A DNA stretch of 59,500 bases, taken from contig JALKBU010000221.1 in NCBI GenBank assembly GCA_023091735.1, positions 1 to 59,500 on the forward strand. Reading direction: 5' to 3'. Below are positions 8,686 to 18,598 of the stretch, piece by piece. This stretch comes from Trichomonas tenax. Its lineage: Eukaryota > Parabasalia > Trichomonadida > Trichomonadidae. Within the stretch, counting starts at the first letter, position 1. Each line of letters begins with the position of its first letter. Made by a program: the position numbers and the translations under genes. The notes under the pieces were generated by a model. That model had not been told where the DNA came from. It worked only from the letters and a program-made list of their open reading frames with translations, and searched no databases.

Positions 8686-10053
8686 CTACAAGTTTCCTTC
8701 ATCAATTTGATTCTGAATATATTCAAGGAATGGTTTGTAAGCTTGTTCAATGGACTTTGTCGTAATGACAACCCAGTAGTGGGATTCCTTCTTTTCAGAT
8801 GGTCCATAAACATAGCCATCAAGCTGTCTTGCAAATTCAGCTGCAGAATTGGCAGCATTGGCACTTGTATATTGTCTCATGATGCATTCGTGTGTAACTG
8901 TGAGACGCTCACGCTGATCTCTCCAGACATGGAATTGCTTCATGACAGCGGAAGGAATCTGACCACTTCCTACTGAATGTGAAAGATTGGCTTTCAAGAA
9001 TCCGATGATATTATCAAGTGTTGTTCCTTGGTTGAGAGCTTCTCTAAAGCTGTTTGGAGAGATGAAAGCAGATGCAAAACCAGGGAATTCATAAGTAACA
9101 ATTGCAAACTTTTTAAGAAGTGCTGTATGAAGCGGGCTCTTTGGAAATGCTGTGATCTTGAAGTTTGTATCCATAAGCATCCAACCTTCTGTGTGGAAGA
9201 TACTGGATTTACCAAAGAAGTTAAGAATTGATTTTGTTGGATAGAAATAATTTTCTTCAATATAAACCAAACCAATCGTCTTGAAAGGAGACAGTAATTC
9301 TCTCTGTATTGGTGTTAAACTAGAAATTGGATATCCTTTTGTTAATTCCATTGAACCTATTTTAAGTAAGAAACGCAAAGAACTCTGCAAATCCTTGGTG
9401 AATTTCAAGTATGCCTTAACAATCTTCCAAATCTGCTCTTTTGGAGAGAGCAATAAGAAAGAATGACCTTTTGGAAATAGATTTCCTCCAAATTCCATCA
9501 ACTTTGAATCAGAAAGAATCTTTTTGGCTTCATCATCAATGTTGTCACGAAGTTTAAGCATAAAACTCAAAATGTTTTCTAGTTGAGATGTCGAAAATTC
9601 GTCCAAAACGCGTTCATCAATTTGAGGAAGTTGTGAAGTATCGATTTGATCAAATGGAACAAAGTTTTCTTCAGTCGATGGTGCTGTTGACCATGGATCT
9701 CTTTGACGAACGAAAGAAGTTTTGTTTTCAACATAATTTCCGAGAAGAACATCTCTTACGCGTTCATGGATTACCAAAAAGCTCTCGTTTACATTATCAG
9801 TGAAAATAAATGCAAGATGCGCTTTGATTAGCTTTCTAATAGCATTAACTTGTTCTGCAGATTTAGATTTTGGTGACCATTTTGCAACTTGTTTCCTCGG
9901 AAAACCTTCTTTGAGATATAGAAGTCGAAAAAGAATTTGCTGTGAAAGAGGAGGAAGAAGTCTGATATATGTTCTGCAAGCATCTTGATCGGAGATAAGG
10001 TTTATGACAAAATCGTCCGGTTGCTTGCGGATATATTTAAATAGCTCCTCCAT
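8686..10053 (-). CDS. TFB2: TFIIH subunit p52 (Tfb2/GTF2H4)
   Basis: The 455-residue protein matches the p52 subunit of TFIIH, which anchors and stimulates the XPB helicase in transcription initiation and repair. Evidence: the N-terminal region LLPPLSQQILFRLLYLKEGFPRKQV (like the p52 LFLEQPLPQAAV segment), winged-helix-like repeats in the middle, and a C-terminal block with SFREALNQGTTLDNIIGFLKA. That block is followed by QFHVWRDQRERL and a final strand-rich domain, in the order seen in p52 (IRQALANGITAEQIIHFL...IRLWELERDRL). Length equals the family (about 460). A longer start at 10089 lies inside the TTTTACATGACAAAA motif, so the ATG at 10053 (MEELF) is chosen; this also fits the human N-terminus. 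Confidence 0.85.
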   Translation of the reverse strand: MEELFKYIRKQPDDFVINLISDQDACRTYIRLLPPLSQQILFRLLYLKEGFPRKQVAKWSPKSKSAEQVNAIRKLIKAHLAFIFTDNVNESFLVIHERVRDVLLGNYVENKTSFVRQRDPWSTAPSTEENFVPFDQIDTSQLPQIDERVLDEFSTSQLENILSFMLKLRDNIDDEAKKILSDSKLMEFGGNLFPKGHSFLLLSPKEQIWKIVKAYLKFTKDLQSSLRFLLKIGSMELTKGYPISSLTPIQRELLSPFKTIGLVYIEENYFYPTKSILNFFGKSSIFHTEGWMLMDTNFKITAFPKSPLHTALLKKFAIVTYEFPGFASAFISPNSFREALNQGTTLDNIIGFLKANLSHSVGSGQIPSAVMKQFHVWRDQRERLTVTHECIMRQYTSANAANSAAEFARQLDGYVYGPSEKKESHYWVVITTKSIEQAYKPFLEYIQNQIDEGNL

Positions 10054-10080
10054 TTTTTGCTTTAGTGTCACATTGTAACT

Positions 10081-10097
10081 TTTTGTCATGTAAAACT
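10081..10097 (-). promoter_or_regulatory. ACATG-type promoter motif of the TFB2 gene
   Basis: Read on the minus strand this is AGTTTTACATGACAAAA, a full-length match to the motif. It lies about 30 bases upstream of the preferred start at 10053. Its internal ATG is in frame with TFB2 by chance and would add 12 residues. Confidence 0.5.
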
Positions 10098-10149
10098 AAA
10101 TTTGCATAGTAAAGTAAATTAAGGTTAATTTGCATTCTTATGAAAATAA

Positions 10150-11170
10150 ATGCTCGATTATAAGCCACTCCTTAAATTTATAATAGCGATGACTATTTTA
10201 CAGTTTATTTCACTTCTGGGTGGTCCATATAGTCACGTACATATACTTGATAAGCCGCGCATAAAAGTTTTCGATTTATTTATGTCCAATGGCAAAAGTG
10301 GAATGCTTTACACACGTCTTTGGAGATTAAATAGATATGTGGATATGTTTATCCTCTCAATGTCCCCAGTCACGTTTTCTGGACTTCCAAGAGATCCAAA
10401 AGTTTTCACACAAGTTAGTAATTATCAATGAGACAATCGAATGTCCTTCGAATTCAATCGAAAGATCAAAAGTTTGGTGCAGAGAAAAATATCAGCGAAA
10501 TTATCTGCTTGATGTCTTGAAAAAATACAATCCCAATAACGGAGATCTTGTATTTCTATCAGATGTTGATGAAATACCAACAAGGAAAGGGATTGAACAT
10601 ATAATATCAAATCCTCCTAGTGATTTCTATGTATTACATGGCCTCTATATGTCACCAAACTTCAGGTTTTCAAGTGGGAATTTGACAAGATCAATAGTTG
10701 TAAAATATCGCAAAAAACAAGATTATGATTTCCATCTGTTGCGTTTTTCTGAAACAAATCTATATCCTAAATTCCCAGCTGTCACTCATTGTTCATTTTG
10801 CTTTGATAATATAGATGAATATAAGAGAAAAAATAAAAGTTATTCCCTTCAGGAGTTCAATCAGCATACTTGGATTAATGATAGTTTTATTTTTAGAATG
10901 CACTACTGCAGGCATGGATTGCTAGATCAAGAGCCATTTATCCGCGAGCATTCCTTTGATTCTGATTTATTGGTCCCAAATGATCCGAGACTGTCATATC
11001 TTTTAGATGAGCACTATTCACTAGACATAGCAAGAACTATCTTTAAGAAAAGTGACCTTAAAACACTCTGCAATCGAGAAAATGGTTGGTTTGTTAATAG
11101 CAGCTTCCCGCCTGAACTTAAAGAAAAGTTCTATTTGCCAGGTCAACGTTGGGGGTTTCTTCCTCTATAA
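10150..11170 (+). pseudogene. GT17 family glycosyltransferase with a one-base frameshift
   Basis: Two overlapping frames together make one glycosyltransferase-17 protein (the family of beta-1,4-mannosyl-glycoprotein N-acetylglucosaminyltransferase, GnT-III). The first frame (10150 to about 10400) has a signal anchor (about residues 6-25), then FDLFMSNGKSGMLYTRLW and SPVTFSGLPRDP. These are the family's FDLF---NE--LLEIRL and S--TFSG-P--P motifs. The second frame (from about 10400) continues with HKLVIINETI, the metal-site-like FLSDVDEIP, and the MHYCRHG region to a stop at 11170. The frames join if one base is removed from the AAAA run near 10398-10401. So this is a recent pseudogene, a sequence error, or a recoding site. 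The total of about 340 residues is normal length. Confidence 0.75.
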
Positions 11171-11215
11171 TAAAATTAAATATTGTTTGTATTTTTATGG
11201 TAATCATTATATTTT

Positions 11216-11267
11216 TGACATGTAAGATTATATTTGTTATGTAAAATTTGAAATATGTCATGTAAAG
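11216..11267 (+). promoter_or_regulatory. Three ATGTAA boxes upstream of ORC6
   Basis: TGACATGTAAG (11216), TTATGTAAAA (11237) and TGTCATGTAAAG (11256) place the shared ATGTAA core at 11220, 11239 and 11260, about two helical turns apart. They are on the sense strand of the Orc6 gene and lie just before the E2F-like palindrome. Confidence 0.5.
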
Positions 11268-11270
11268 AAT

Positions 11271-11282
11271 TTTGGCGCCAAA
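11271..11282. promoter_or_regulatory. E2F/DP-type palindrome TTTGGCGCCAAA
   Basis: A perfect 12-base palindrome in a GC-poor spacer, nine bases before the Orc6 ATG. TTTSGCGC in palindromic form is the classical E2F-DP site controlling S-phase genes in animals and plants. Finding it exactly at a replication-origin gene argues for real function. Binding by an E2F in this organism is inference. Confidence 0.55.
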
Positions 11283-11291
11283 AAAAATATA

Positions 11292-12002
11292 ATGTGTGCA
11301 AATCCTAAATCATTTATCGCTCCTTTTGTTCGAAATGCTCGACTTCCAGATTTAGAAACATCCATTAAAGTTGCTGATAAGGCATTGGATCTCTATACAC
11401 GCTTAAAATCGAATTATCAAATGACACCAAGCGGAGCTGCTTGTGTTGGATTAGCAGCTATTGCATTAGGAGTGATGAATGATACTATTGTGCAAAATAT
11501 TATAAAATCTAGTGGACAAAACATGAAATCTTTCGTTAAATCAATAAATGAAATTCGAACTTTATTAAATGTTCCAGTAGAACTATCATTCACGTCATTA
11601 GCGGAAGAGTGCAATCTTCCAACACGCTATGCAAAGACAGCTGATGAAATTCACAAAGAATTACTTGAAAAAGATCCAAATGATATTGGTTTGAAGCGCC
11701 CTGCAGTGTATGGTGGTATTTTACTGTGTATTGCTGTTGCGCGTGGACTTAAAAAAGATGAGGTTCTTCAAAATTTATCGAAGAAAACTTACTCTGCTCC
11801 CGTTGATCTTCTTGCTGTTGAAAAGATGGTCCGCGAATCACTGGGTGGCAAATATGGACTAAAGCCTGAGAGGAAAGAAGTTCCTGGGCCAAAGGGAAGG
11901 CGCGAAGTATCGCGAGAAATAAAGGATGCATCATCCCAGATCATGGAAAAATTGAAAGAAGAGAAAGGTAAGAAGACGAAGCAAATGACACTTTCATTTT
12001 AA
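11292..12002 (+). CDS. ORC6: Origin recognition complex subunit 6 (Orc6-like)
   Basis: The 236-residue protein consists of two TFIIB/cyclin-like helical repeats and a basic tail, as in metazoan-type Orc6 (about 250 residues). Matching features: an N-terminal helix pair (LPDLETSIKVADKALDLYTR), a region around 60-100 with SGQNMKSFVKSINEIRTLLNV (human: SGLNKETYQSCLKSFECLLGL), and a second repeat whose core RPAVYGGILLCIAVARGLKK parallels RPLFTTAALLSACKILKLKV. Orc6 binds DNA and helps load the MCM helicase. The extreme C-terminus QMTLSF recalls a truncated PCNA-interacting motif (Q-x-x-L-x-F). The E2F-type palindrome at 11271 fits S-phase expression. Confidence 0.7.
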   Translation: MCANPKSFIAPFVRNARLPDLETSIKVADKALDLYTRLKSNYQMTPSGAACVGLAAIALGVMNDTIVQNIIKSSGQNMKSFVKSINEIRTLLNVPVELSFTSLAEECNLPTRYAKTADEIHKELLEKDPNDIGLKRPAVYGGILLCIAVARGLKKDEVLQNLSKKTYSAPVDLLAVEKMVRESLGGKYGLKPERKEVPGPKGRREVSREIKDASSQIMEKLKEEKGKKTKQMTLSF

Positions 12003-12345
12003 TTTTGTTTATATAACTATATATTAGCATCTATCCTAGAAAAACAATCAATAATTAAGAAGAAATATATCTTACAAACATGATTAAATGATAAATTCTT
12101 GTTGTTGAAAGTAATAGATTGTCATATACATCATATAGGATTGTTTTTATTAATTAGGAGCCATCAGGTAAGGCTTGTCAAGTCACAATAAAATAAAGAT
12201 TCGATATCATTGATTAGTTCCAAATAATAACGAATGAAAAACAAAACATCTTTAACATGTTTGCATTCTGAATGCTATCCTTTTAATGATTGCACGATAT
12301 CATCAGATTTAATGTTAACTTAAAATCTGATTACGAAAGAAAAAA
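12003..12345. other. Spacer downstream of ORC6
   Basis: AT-rich with no open frame. I see only polyA/polyT-rich sequence up to the left end of the putative element at 12349. Confidence 0.5.
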
Positions 12346-12348
12346 ATG

Positions 12349-13397
12349 TTAAGGGAGCGTTTAGGAGAGGTTCTAAATCTTCTTGCATACCCAGCAAGAA
12401 CCGGTATATCTCCATCTATCTATCGATATGAATTTCGTGGATCAGCTGTTTAGAAAGCTATGGAATCGAAAAAATGGCGAAATTTTAGATTTTTTTGGAA
12501 ATTAACGGACATAAAAAGACGTTAATTTTGCTCCTTCTAAAACAGAAAAGTATTAATTTTTTATTAATTATAGATAGTTCAGTTTCACCTAAAATCACCT
12601 ATTTTGAGTGATTTTCTTCATTTTTTAAATTTAGCTTTTCGTTGCCGCAGCTGCTTCAACTTTTAGACGGATTTTCCAACAAGAATGGATTTGCCTACTC
12701 ACGCCATATATGAATGACTACAATCAGAGCTATCATATCGACCAGTTACTGTGATCTAAAATCATGATTATCAAAATCACAATAAATCGTCGAGCTACAA
12801 CTAACAACAAAGAATACAACCATTTCCCTACCATAACTTAGTACTTCGATTGATCATTATATTTTTTATTTTAATTCAACACAAATGTCCAAAATTCGGA
12901 CAATAAATTATTTAAATATCCCGCAAGCTACCTCACACACCAAGCTTGTTCGTCCAAATCTTTTTCTTTGCAAAAATATCGATTCAATCTCAAAAAAATA
13001 AATCGCTAAGCTATACAATAAACTCGGTGTACAATGCCGCATTATCAATGGCAATCTGATTAGAGTAGTTTTATTAACTAATACCAAATTATTTTGTACG
13101 TATTCTTTTTTGTTTTTTCTACTTGCTTAAGAATATAAAAACGTATGAATGTAGGTATATGCATATATCAGTATAGTATTTATGCCAAATTATGATATTT
13201 ATAAAGATATTGATTCAAGATTGCACGGATTATTGTTGATTTAGCAACTAATTTGCGCGGTTTTCGAACCCTCTATAGAAATAGCACGACTATGGGTTTA
13301 AGCAATTTTGAGTGTTGTTTCAACCCAAAACCCTTTTCTGATGTTGGATTTTCCATTTTTTGTGGAAAAGTGACAACTGGCTGTACCGCACCCTTAA
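12349..13397. mobile_element. Putative non-autonomous DNA transposon with TTAA ends
   Basis: The left end reads ATGTTAAGGGAGCG (12346-12359). The right end is its near-exact inverse, CGCACCCTTAACAT (13387-13400), with one mismatch in 14. If TTAA is the target duplication, the inverted termini are GGGAGCG/CGCACCC and the element is about 1.05 kb. It holds no open frame above 60 codons. TTAA targets are typical of the piggyBac and Kolobok superfamilies; assignment is not possible from this. The match is short, so chance is not fully excluded. Confidence 0.4.
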
Positions 13398-13465
13398 CAT
13401 AATAAAGTTTATGATAGAATCACAAACAACACATAAATTACAAAACAATAATATTATTTGAAGGG

Positions 13466-14869
13466 TTACTTGAACAGACCCTTCGATCTTATATTAATCA
13501 ATGAGAGAGGAATCTTGAGACACTTCTTGAATTCATCTGGAACAACGGGTAGATCAATCCACTGCTCTGCGAATTTGAATGATCCGCAAATACCTGGAGC
13601 CTCTGTGGCACTAAGCAATAGTTCCCAGAAGGACTTTAGCTCTTGGCTTTCTGAAAAGCTTTGAGGTGGTTTCTTTGTTTTATTACCGAGAACAATCATA
13701 AGTGCGAGATTTGCCCGCTGAATGTGCAACAAAACATCAATTGGGTTGCTTTCGAAGAGCGTTGTCATGCAAACGTCAACAAGGCCAGAAACAATGGAAA
13801 TACTCTTGAACAAATTTGGAGGCGTCATTTTAAGTTCTTCTTCGGTGAATATATTATTACTGTTAATGATGTTTGCAACTGTTTTCTTAGAATTGTTCAA
13901 GTAGTATGTTTCTGCTTTTTCACATTTATATCCTTTTCTGTCAGCCATGCAATAAACTTCGAAAATGTAACGAGCAGAGAAAGCTTGAAGAATTTTAAAT
14001 TCATCTGTATCTGGTGTAATGCTTCCATATTCAGAGAGCTTTGTTATCATTGCAGAGAATGCCTTGGAAAAGTACGATGCCTTCCACCCTTGATCTTTCG
14101 GGAATTTAATTGGCGAATGCCGTGAATTAATGAAATAATAGAAATTATCATAGTTTTCTGATGCAGGAACATATCCTGTCAATGGATCAATCGTCTGTAT
14201 GGAGTCTTTGATTAAATTCTTAAACATTATAGTATTTTCAGCAGAATTTGAATATGGATGTGGAAGGAAGTGCAATTGTTGTTCTATATCACGAATTGCA
14301 AGTTTCATTGCTCTAAAGTGTATATAAACAGATGATAAATAATTGAATTCGAGAGATCTCCATGTTTGATTCGCGTGAATATGATTAATGTAATAATATC
14401 GCGGGTGTTCAGCAAGATAAAGTGCGAGATTATTGATCTGCATTAACAATTCAACACGTTTTTCCATGATCGAAAGTCTAGAAACTAATAAATTATTTTT
14501 AAGTCGATTAAATTCTTGTAATAGTGTATTAAACTTTCTCCACAAGTCAGCATTTATAAAATTAAACTTGTATTTAGTAGTATTATCTTCATCTTTCGAT
14601 GTAATCTTTTTTTCTAAATTATGAATGTCTGTTAAAATCTGCGTAATGACAGGTGTCAGTTCATTAACTATGTCTTCATAGTAAGGAACAAGTTTTTCTT
14701 TGATAAATATTGGATCAGGTCCTAATTCGAATTTTATTGGTTTCACGTACTGATCGAACAGTGGAAATTTAAATTCTTGTGGAATAGGATCACCTGAGTA
14801 AACGGGAAGTTTCGCATGAAACAATTCATTTGGAGGAAGTGTTGGCTTCTTTGATTTCTTTTTAGACAT
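13466..14869 (-). CDS. Conserved hypothetical helical protein
   Basis: The 467-residue protein starts with a very basic leader (MSKKKSKKP) and a Pro-rich stretch, followed by long helices throughout. Aromatic-rich helical phrases stand out: WRSLEFNYLSSVYIHFRAMKLAI near 200 and YSNSAENTIMFKNLIKD near 230. No signal peptide or catalytic signature is visible. I do not recognise the family. The open frame runs on to a TTG at 14956, which is unlikely. The ATG at 14869 follows an AAAGTGACAAAAATTTTAGG box, matching the promoter arrangement of neighbours. Confidence 0.6.
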   Translation of the reverse strand: MSKKKSKKPTLPPNELFHAKLPVYSGDPIPQEFKFPLFDQYVKPIKFELGPDPIFIKEKLVPYYEDIVNELTPVITQILTDIHNLEKKITSKDEDNTTKYKFNFINADLWRKFNTLLQEFNRLKNNLLVSRLSIMEKRVELLMQINNLALYLAEHPRYYYINHIHANQTWRSLEFNYLSSVYIHFRAMKLAIRDIEQQLHFLPHPYSNSAENTIMFKNLIKDSIQTIDPLTGYVPASENYDNFYYFINSRHSPIKFPKDQGWKASYFSKAFSAMITKLSEYGSITPDTDEFKILQAFSARYIFEVYCMADRKGYKCEKAETYYLNNSKKTVANIINSNNIFTEEELKMTPPNLFKSISIVSGLVDVCMTTLFESNPIDVLLHIQRANLALMIVLGNKTKKPPQSFSESQELKSFWELLLSATEAPGICGSFKFAEQWIDLPVVPDEFKKCLKIPLSLINIRSKGLFK

Positions 14870-15737
14870 CCTAAAATTTTTGTCACTTTTATGATAATCA
14901 AAACCTCTTGCTTTTCGAAGTGTGAAATGAAATCTATTGTTGGGGTATAGAGTCAAGAAAAAGTGATTTGTTTACATGGCAAATGTATTTCGTTTTGACA
15001 TGTAAAATTGGTTAGTTAATTAGAATCTGTATTTATAAAGTTCAATTAAACTTGTTATAGCATCTGAAAATCTTATTAGAGAATCTATTAAGCTTAATAG
15101 AACACCCTTTGTTAAAAAACATATCAAATTTTAAACTTTACATGACAAAAAATATTTATAACTGCCATGTAAACATGTAGCTTTTCGCGACTTTTTATTA
15201 TACCCTACAAAAATTCATGTCTATTTTCATCAAAATTGACTTCATATAGAATATTTTCCCAAAATTTTCGCTATGATGTCCTGCGTATGCTATTGATATG
15301 TTTTGCAACACTTCGTGTATTATAATGTTAAAGCATATCATCTATAGAGCATATTGGACAATTTGAAATTTTTGGACTCTAAATAAAAAAAATCGAAATA
15401 AACAAGTCTATAGTGAAGACTTTCAGCAGCCAGAGTTTGAGTACAAACAGCAAAAGAAAGAACTATCTTAGCCAAAAACGTGTTCTAATTCATTCCTTTC
15501 CAAATTGTTAATGAATGTTTATTTTATATGTTTGGAGTGAAAAAAAGGTATGTAAACTCACTTTGGCATAAGATATTTTGCTGAAGCTTCTACCATTGAT
15601 TCAAAGCATGGCCCTAATGAACACCATACTACTGCATGTGCAATGCCATTGGAAATTCAACAAAATAAATGAGATTGATAATGGAGATTTATATTGTTAT
15701 GATTTAAAAATGTGAATGATCAACAGTATATCATAAC
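14870..15737. other. Gene-free AT-rich spacer with promoter-like motifs
   Basis: ACATG-type motifs occur at about 14973, 14996, 15137 and 15163, in both orientations, without an open frame beside them. A short coding-like stretch near 15580-15665 has no recognisable domain. This is probably decayed gene remains. Confidence 0.4.
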
Positions 15738-16153
15738 GATGATAAAATATGAATGAATGATATCATTTCATAATGATGATATGCGAGTGGTTGATGTAAT
15801 ATCATAGTGATGATAAAATGCGAATAAGTGATTTGATATCAAAATGATTATTAAATGTGAATAATTGATATTATATTATAATTATGATAAAATGTGAACA
15901 ATTGATTTTATATCATAGTGATGATAAAATGTGAATGAATGATTTCGTATCATAAATGAATGATTGATTACTTTCATGTTGACATCAGCTCCATTTTCAG
16001 CTAAATATTGAACGATTTCGAGAGAATTCATTTCAACAGCAATTGATAATGGAGATTTATATCACAGTGATGATAAAATGTGAATGATTGATGTCATATT
16101 AGAATGATGATAAAATGTCAACGATTGATCCAATATCATAATGATGTTAAAGT
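15738..16153. repeat. 37-bp minisatellite array
   Basis: The core GATGATAAAATGTGAATGAT recurs at 15738, 15775, 15809, 15846, 15883, 15920, then 16069, 16106 and 16143. The period is 37 bases (one unit 34). A typical unit adds TGATNNNATATCATAGT. The array is interrupted at 15973-16058 by a piece that codes for part of an ankyrin repeat. A second array of the same unit lies at 27971-28110. Confidence 0.85.
15973..16058 (-). pseudogene. Ankyrin-repeat fragment inside the minisatellite
   Basis: Read on the minus strand, 86 bases encode about 29 residues with ankyrin consensus: SPLSIAVEMNSLEIVQYL followed by AENGADVN. This matches TPLHLAA--GHLEIVKLLL--GADVN. Both sides run straight into the 37-bp repeat, so no complete gene exists. 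Large ankyrin families are typical of trichomonads. It is debris of such a gene. Confidence 0.75.
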
Positions 16154-17576
16154 CCAGTGAATATGCTTCTGCAGACTTTAACACTCAATGCCTGTTGCAT
16201 TTTTTGTATTTTAGAGTGTCAAAGGTAAAATAATAAAATTTACTTTATCAACGAAATAGCATTGCAATGATAGACATCGTAACAAACAATACACCTGGAA
16301 CATATATTCACAAGATTACTAGAATCTATGCTCTCTAAGCAATTTTACAGTATTTTGATTATTAGCACATGAATGTGTTATCAGCAGAGAAATTGTGCGC
16401 TTTAGGATACTTTGTTGTATGTAGGACGATGTTGAATGGAAGGTAGTTGTGCAGAGAAAGGCCATGACACTCTTAACCTTATTTTTAAAAATCCTTCTCG
16501 GGCTAATAAAATGCTTCTTATCATTGAATTGGATTATATTAATATTTTAACACAATGATATAGTCAACAACATAGAGTTAAATATTATTATACATTTAGT
16601 TAGGCGTGGATCTCATTTTTGTTGACAATATATTCAATTTACACAAAAAATCGAACTTTACCCAAACTTTGAAGTGAACATGCATTTTATATCATGTAAT
16701 ATATGTTATGATATTTCATTTAATTATCAAATATGTAAAAAAAATTGTCGGCTGCTATTTTTATAACTTTGAAATATTGGAAAGCCACTAGCACAAAGAT
16801 TAAGATACTTGATTACCATGGCTTGGCTAACATAACTTCTCGAGATACATTTTGAATTTCAAAATTGCAGTCAATAAAATGGTATTTGATCCGAATGATT
16901 TTTTTGATTTTTGAGTATGCGGTTACTGTATTCGTTATCAATATCCATTTTAATATTAGGTTCGAAAAGATAATTTATTCAACATAATCAAACAGTGATT
17001 CTGCTTCAATCTATACAGTCATGGATGGACACTTATACTGAAAGTTATTAATGTTCCCTGAGGTATATCGAAGTTCGCCGGAAAAATTCCAATAAAGATA
17101 TGTCAAAAAATTTAACGTCTTTGTCAATTTTAATCAAATATGATAAATGATAATTAAAAATCAGAATAAGTAACTGCAGCATACAGATAGTTGAAATAAA
17201 TTTGGCTTTTAAACCAAAATTAATTAAATTCGTTTGAAACTGATGAATTCAATGGAAAAAATCAATTTCACAAAGATCTTGATTATGAAACTATATTTTA
17301 TGCATACATATATATTATAATTTTTTTTTTTTGAGAATGTGCAGTTATGTTGGCTAAGCAATCAAAGCGAAATATAGTCGTAATTCTCAATTATTTTTTA
17401 TACTAGCTAAAAAATAAAATTAAATGATAGATCACATATTACTTGATACAACAATGTGGGGTATGATAATGTATCACAAAAAAGTGACATGGTTACATGT
17501 TATATTTGACGATTTTCTGACATGTAAAATGACATAATATAAAAGGGGGTGTATCTAAAAAAGTCAGCCATTTTTA
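16154..17576. other. Gene-free spacer with ankyrin-gene-associated tail sequence
   Basis: Around 16321-16410 the sequence resembles 19036-19110 and 28287-28365 (shared words: CTAAGC-A-TTT-CAG-ATTT and a TCA-CAGAGA stretch). It is thus a third diverged copy of that dispersed repeat. The rest is AT-rich without open frames. ACATG-type motifs occur at about 17494 and 17518, just before the inverted-repeat cluster. Confidence 0.45.
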
Positions 17577-18215
17577 TAATATAAATGAAAACATTTGCTA
17601 CGATTGACTCTGGAAGGCTCGACTATGGATTGGCTTGGGCCTTATCATAGTGCTTCGTTGGATTAGCAAGCCAGTCCATAGTCGAGCCTTCCAGAGTCAA
17701 ACGTCGAAATCTCATTTCATTCAATTTTTTTGTTAAAATTGATCAAAAATTTATGATCAACATCTGATAATCATACAGCAGATAGTACACAATGAGTATT
17801 ATCTACTGTTTGATTATCAGATGTTAATCATAAATTTTTGATCAAAATTGAATTTTGCAGATTTCATTCAAATTCGCTTTTATGCCTCAGTATTAGTTTG
17901 AGAAGCTCTTATGTCTTTTTTCCATTACAATACAAAAATTATTTTTTTTTTCAATATTGAAGTTTAGAAGAGAATTATGTGATTTAATTAAAAATTTAAT
18001 TATAGATATAATGAATATAAACTGTGTCATATAGCGTCAGCTCTCTATATTTTTTGCTTTTCATAGCCATTTAGTCGGAATATTTCGACGATTTTCGATT
18101 TTCGACTCTGAAAGACAAAATCATGGATTGGCTTGCTAATCTAACGAAGCTTTATCCAATACAGCCCATGATTTTGCCTTCCAGAGTCAATCATAGCAAA
18201 TGTTTTCATTTAAAT
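17577..18215. repeat. Foldback element with nested hairpins
   Basis: The outer ends are inverted copies of about 41 bases (17577-17617 and 18175-18215, about three mismatches), sharing AAATGAAAACATTTGCTA and GATTGACTCTGGAAGGC. Inside are three hairpins. The first has arms 17604-17637/17667-17700 (34 bases, one mismatch, 29-base loop). The second has arms 17735-17788/17796-17849 (54 bases, about six mismatches, 7-base loop). The third has arms 18104-18126/18166-18188 (23 bases, two mismatches). The first and third are relatives of each other. There is no open frame. It resembles a foldback or MITE-like element or a hairpin-RNA locus. Confidence 0.8.
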
Positions 18216-18268
18216 TAAAATTCAATGCTCACCCCTAATTAATAATAGCATTGTTCGCGTCTTTTCCT

Positions 18269-18330
18269 CTAGTTTTCACTGCTTATAAGGTCTATCAGTA
18301 CATAAGCCCCTCTATCCAGTGAAAATCTAG
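18269..18330. repeat. Inverted repeat (hairpin 4 of the cluster)
   Basis: CTAGTTTTCACTG (18269-18281) pairs with CAGTGAAAATCTAG (18317-18330) with one bulge. GCTTAT/ATAAGC (18281-18286/18302-18307) extends the stem inside the loop. Confidence 0.65.
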
Positions 18331-18372
18331 TGGTCTGCCGTTCAATGTTTTTGCAATTTCATTGCATTCAAC

Positions 18373-18437
18373 GCATCAACAGTCGATAAACTACAATTCC
18401 AATTGTTCGCGCATCATGGTTTGTTGACTGTTGGTGC
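18373..18437. repeat. Inverted repeat (hairpin 5 of the cluster)
   Basis: The arms 18373-18393 and 18417-18437 match at about 16 of 21 positions (GCATCAACAGTC against GACTGTTGGTGC). The loop contains CAATTCCAATTG. It is more diverged than its neighbours. Confidence 0.55.
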
Positions 18438-18487
18438 TTTCGAGATTCACATAAATTTAACACATTCGACCATCTTTTACAAATCTA

Positions 18488-18558
18488 CATTTTCTACGAC
18501 TATCTGAGGTTTCTAGGATATAAAGTGATGTGGGAACCTCAGATAATCGTAGGAAATG
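18488..18558. repeat. Inverted repeat (hairpin 6 of the cluster)
   Basis: The arms 18488-18513 and 18534-18558 pair over about 25 bases with two or three mismatches (ATCTGAGGTT against AACCTCAGAT). The loop is about 20 bases. Confidence 0.75.
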
Positions 18559-18598
18559 CTATGTATCAAATGTTTCATTTTAACGATTTACATTACTC

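Noticed and set aside
15720..16153. CRISPR array
   Set aside because: The unit is a simple 37-bp tandem satellite with no unique spacers, and the genome is eukaryotic.
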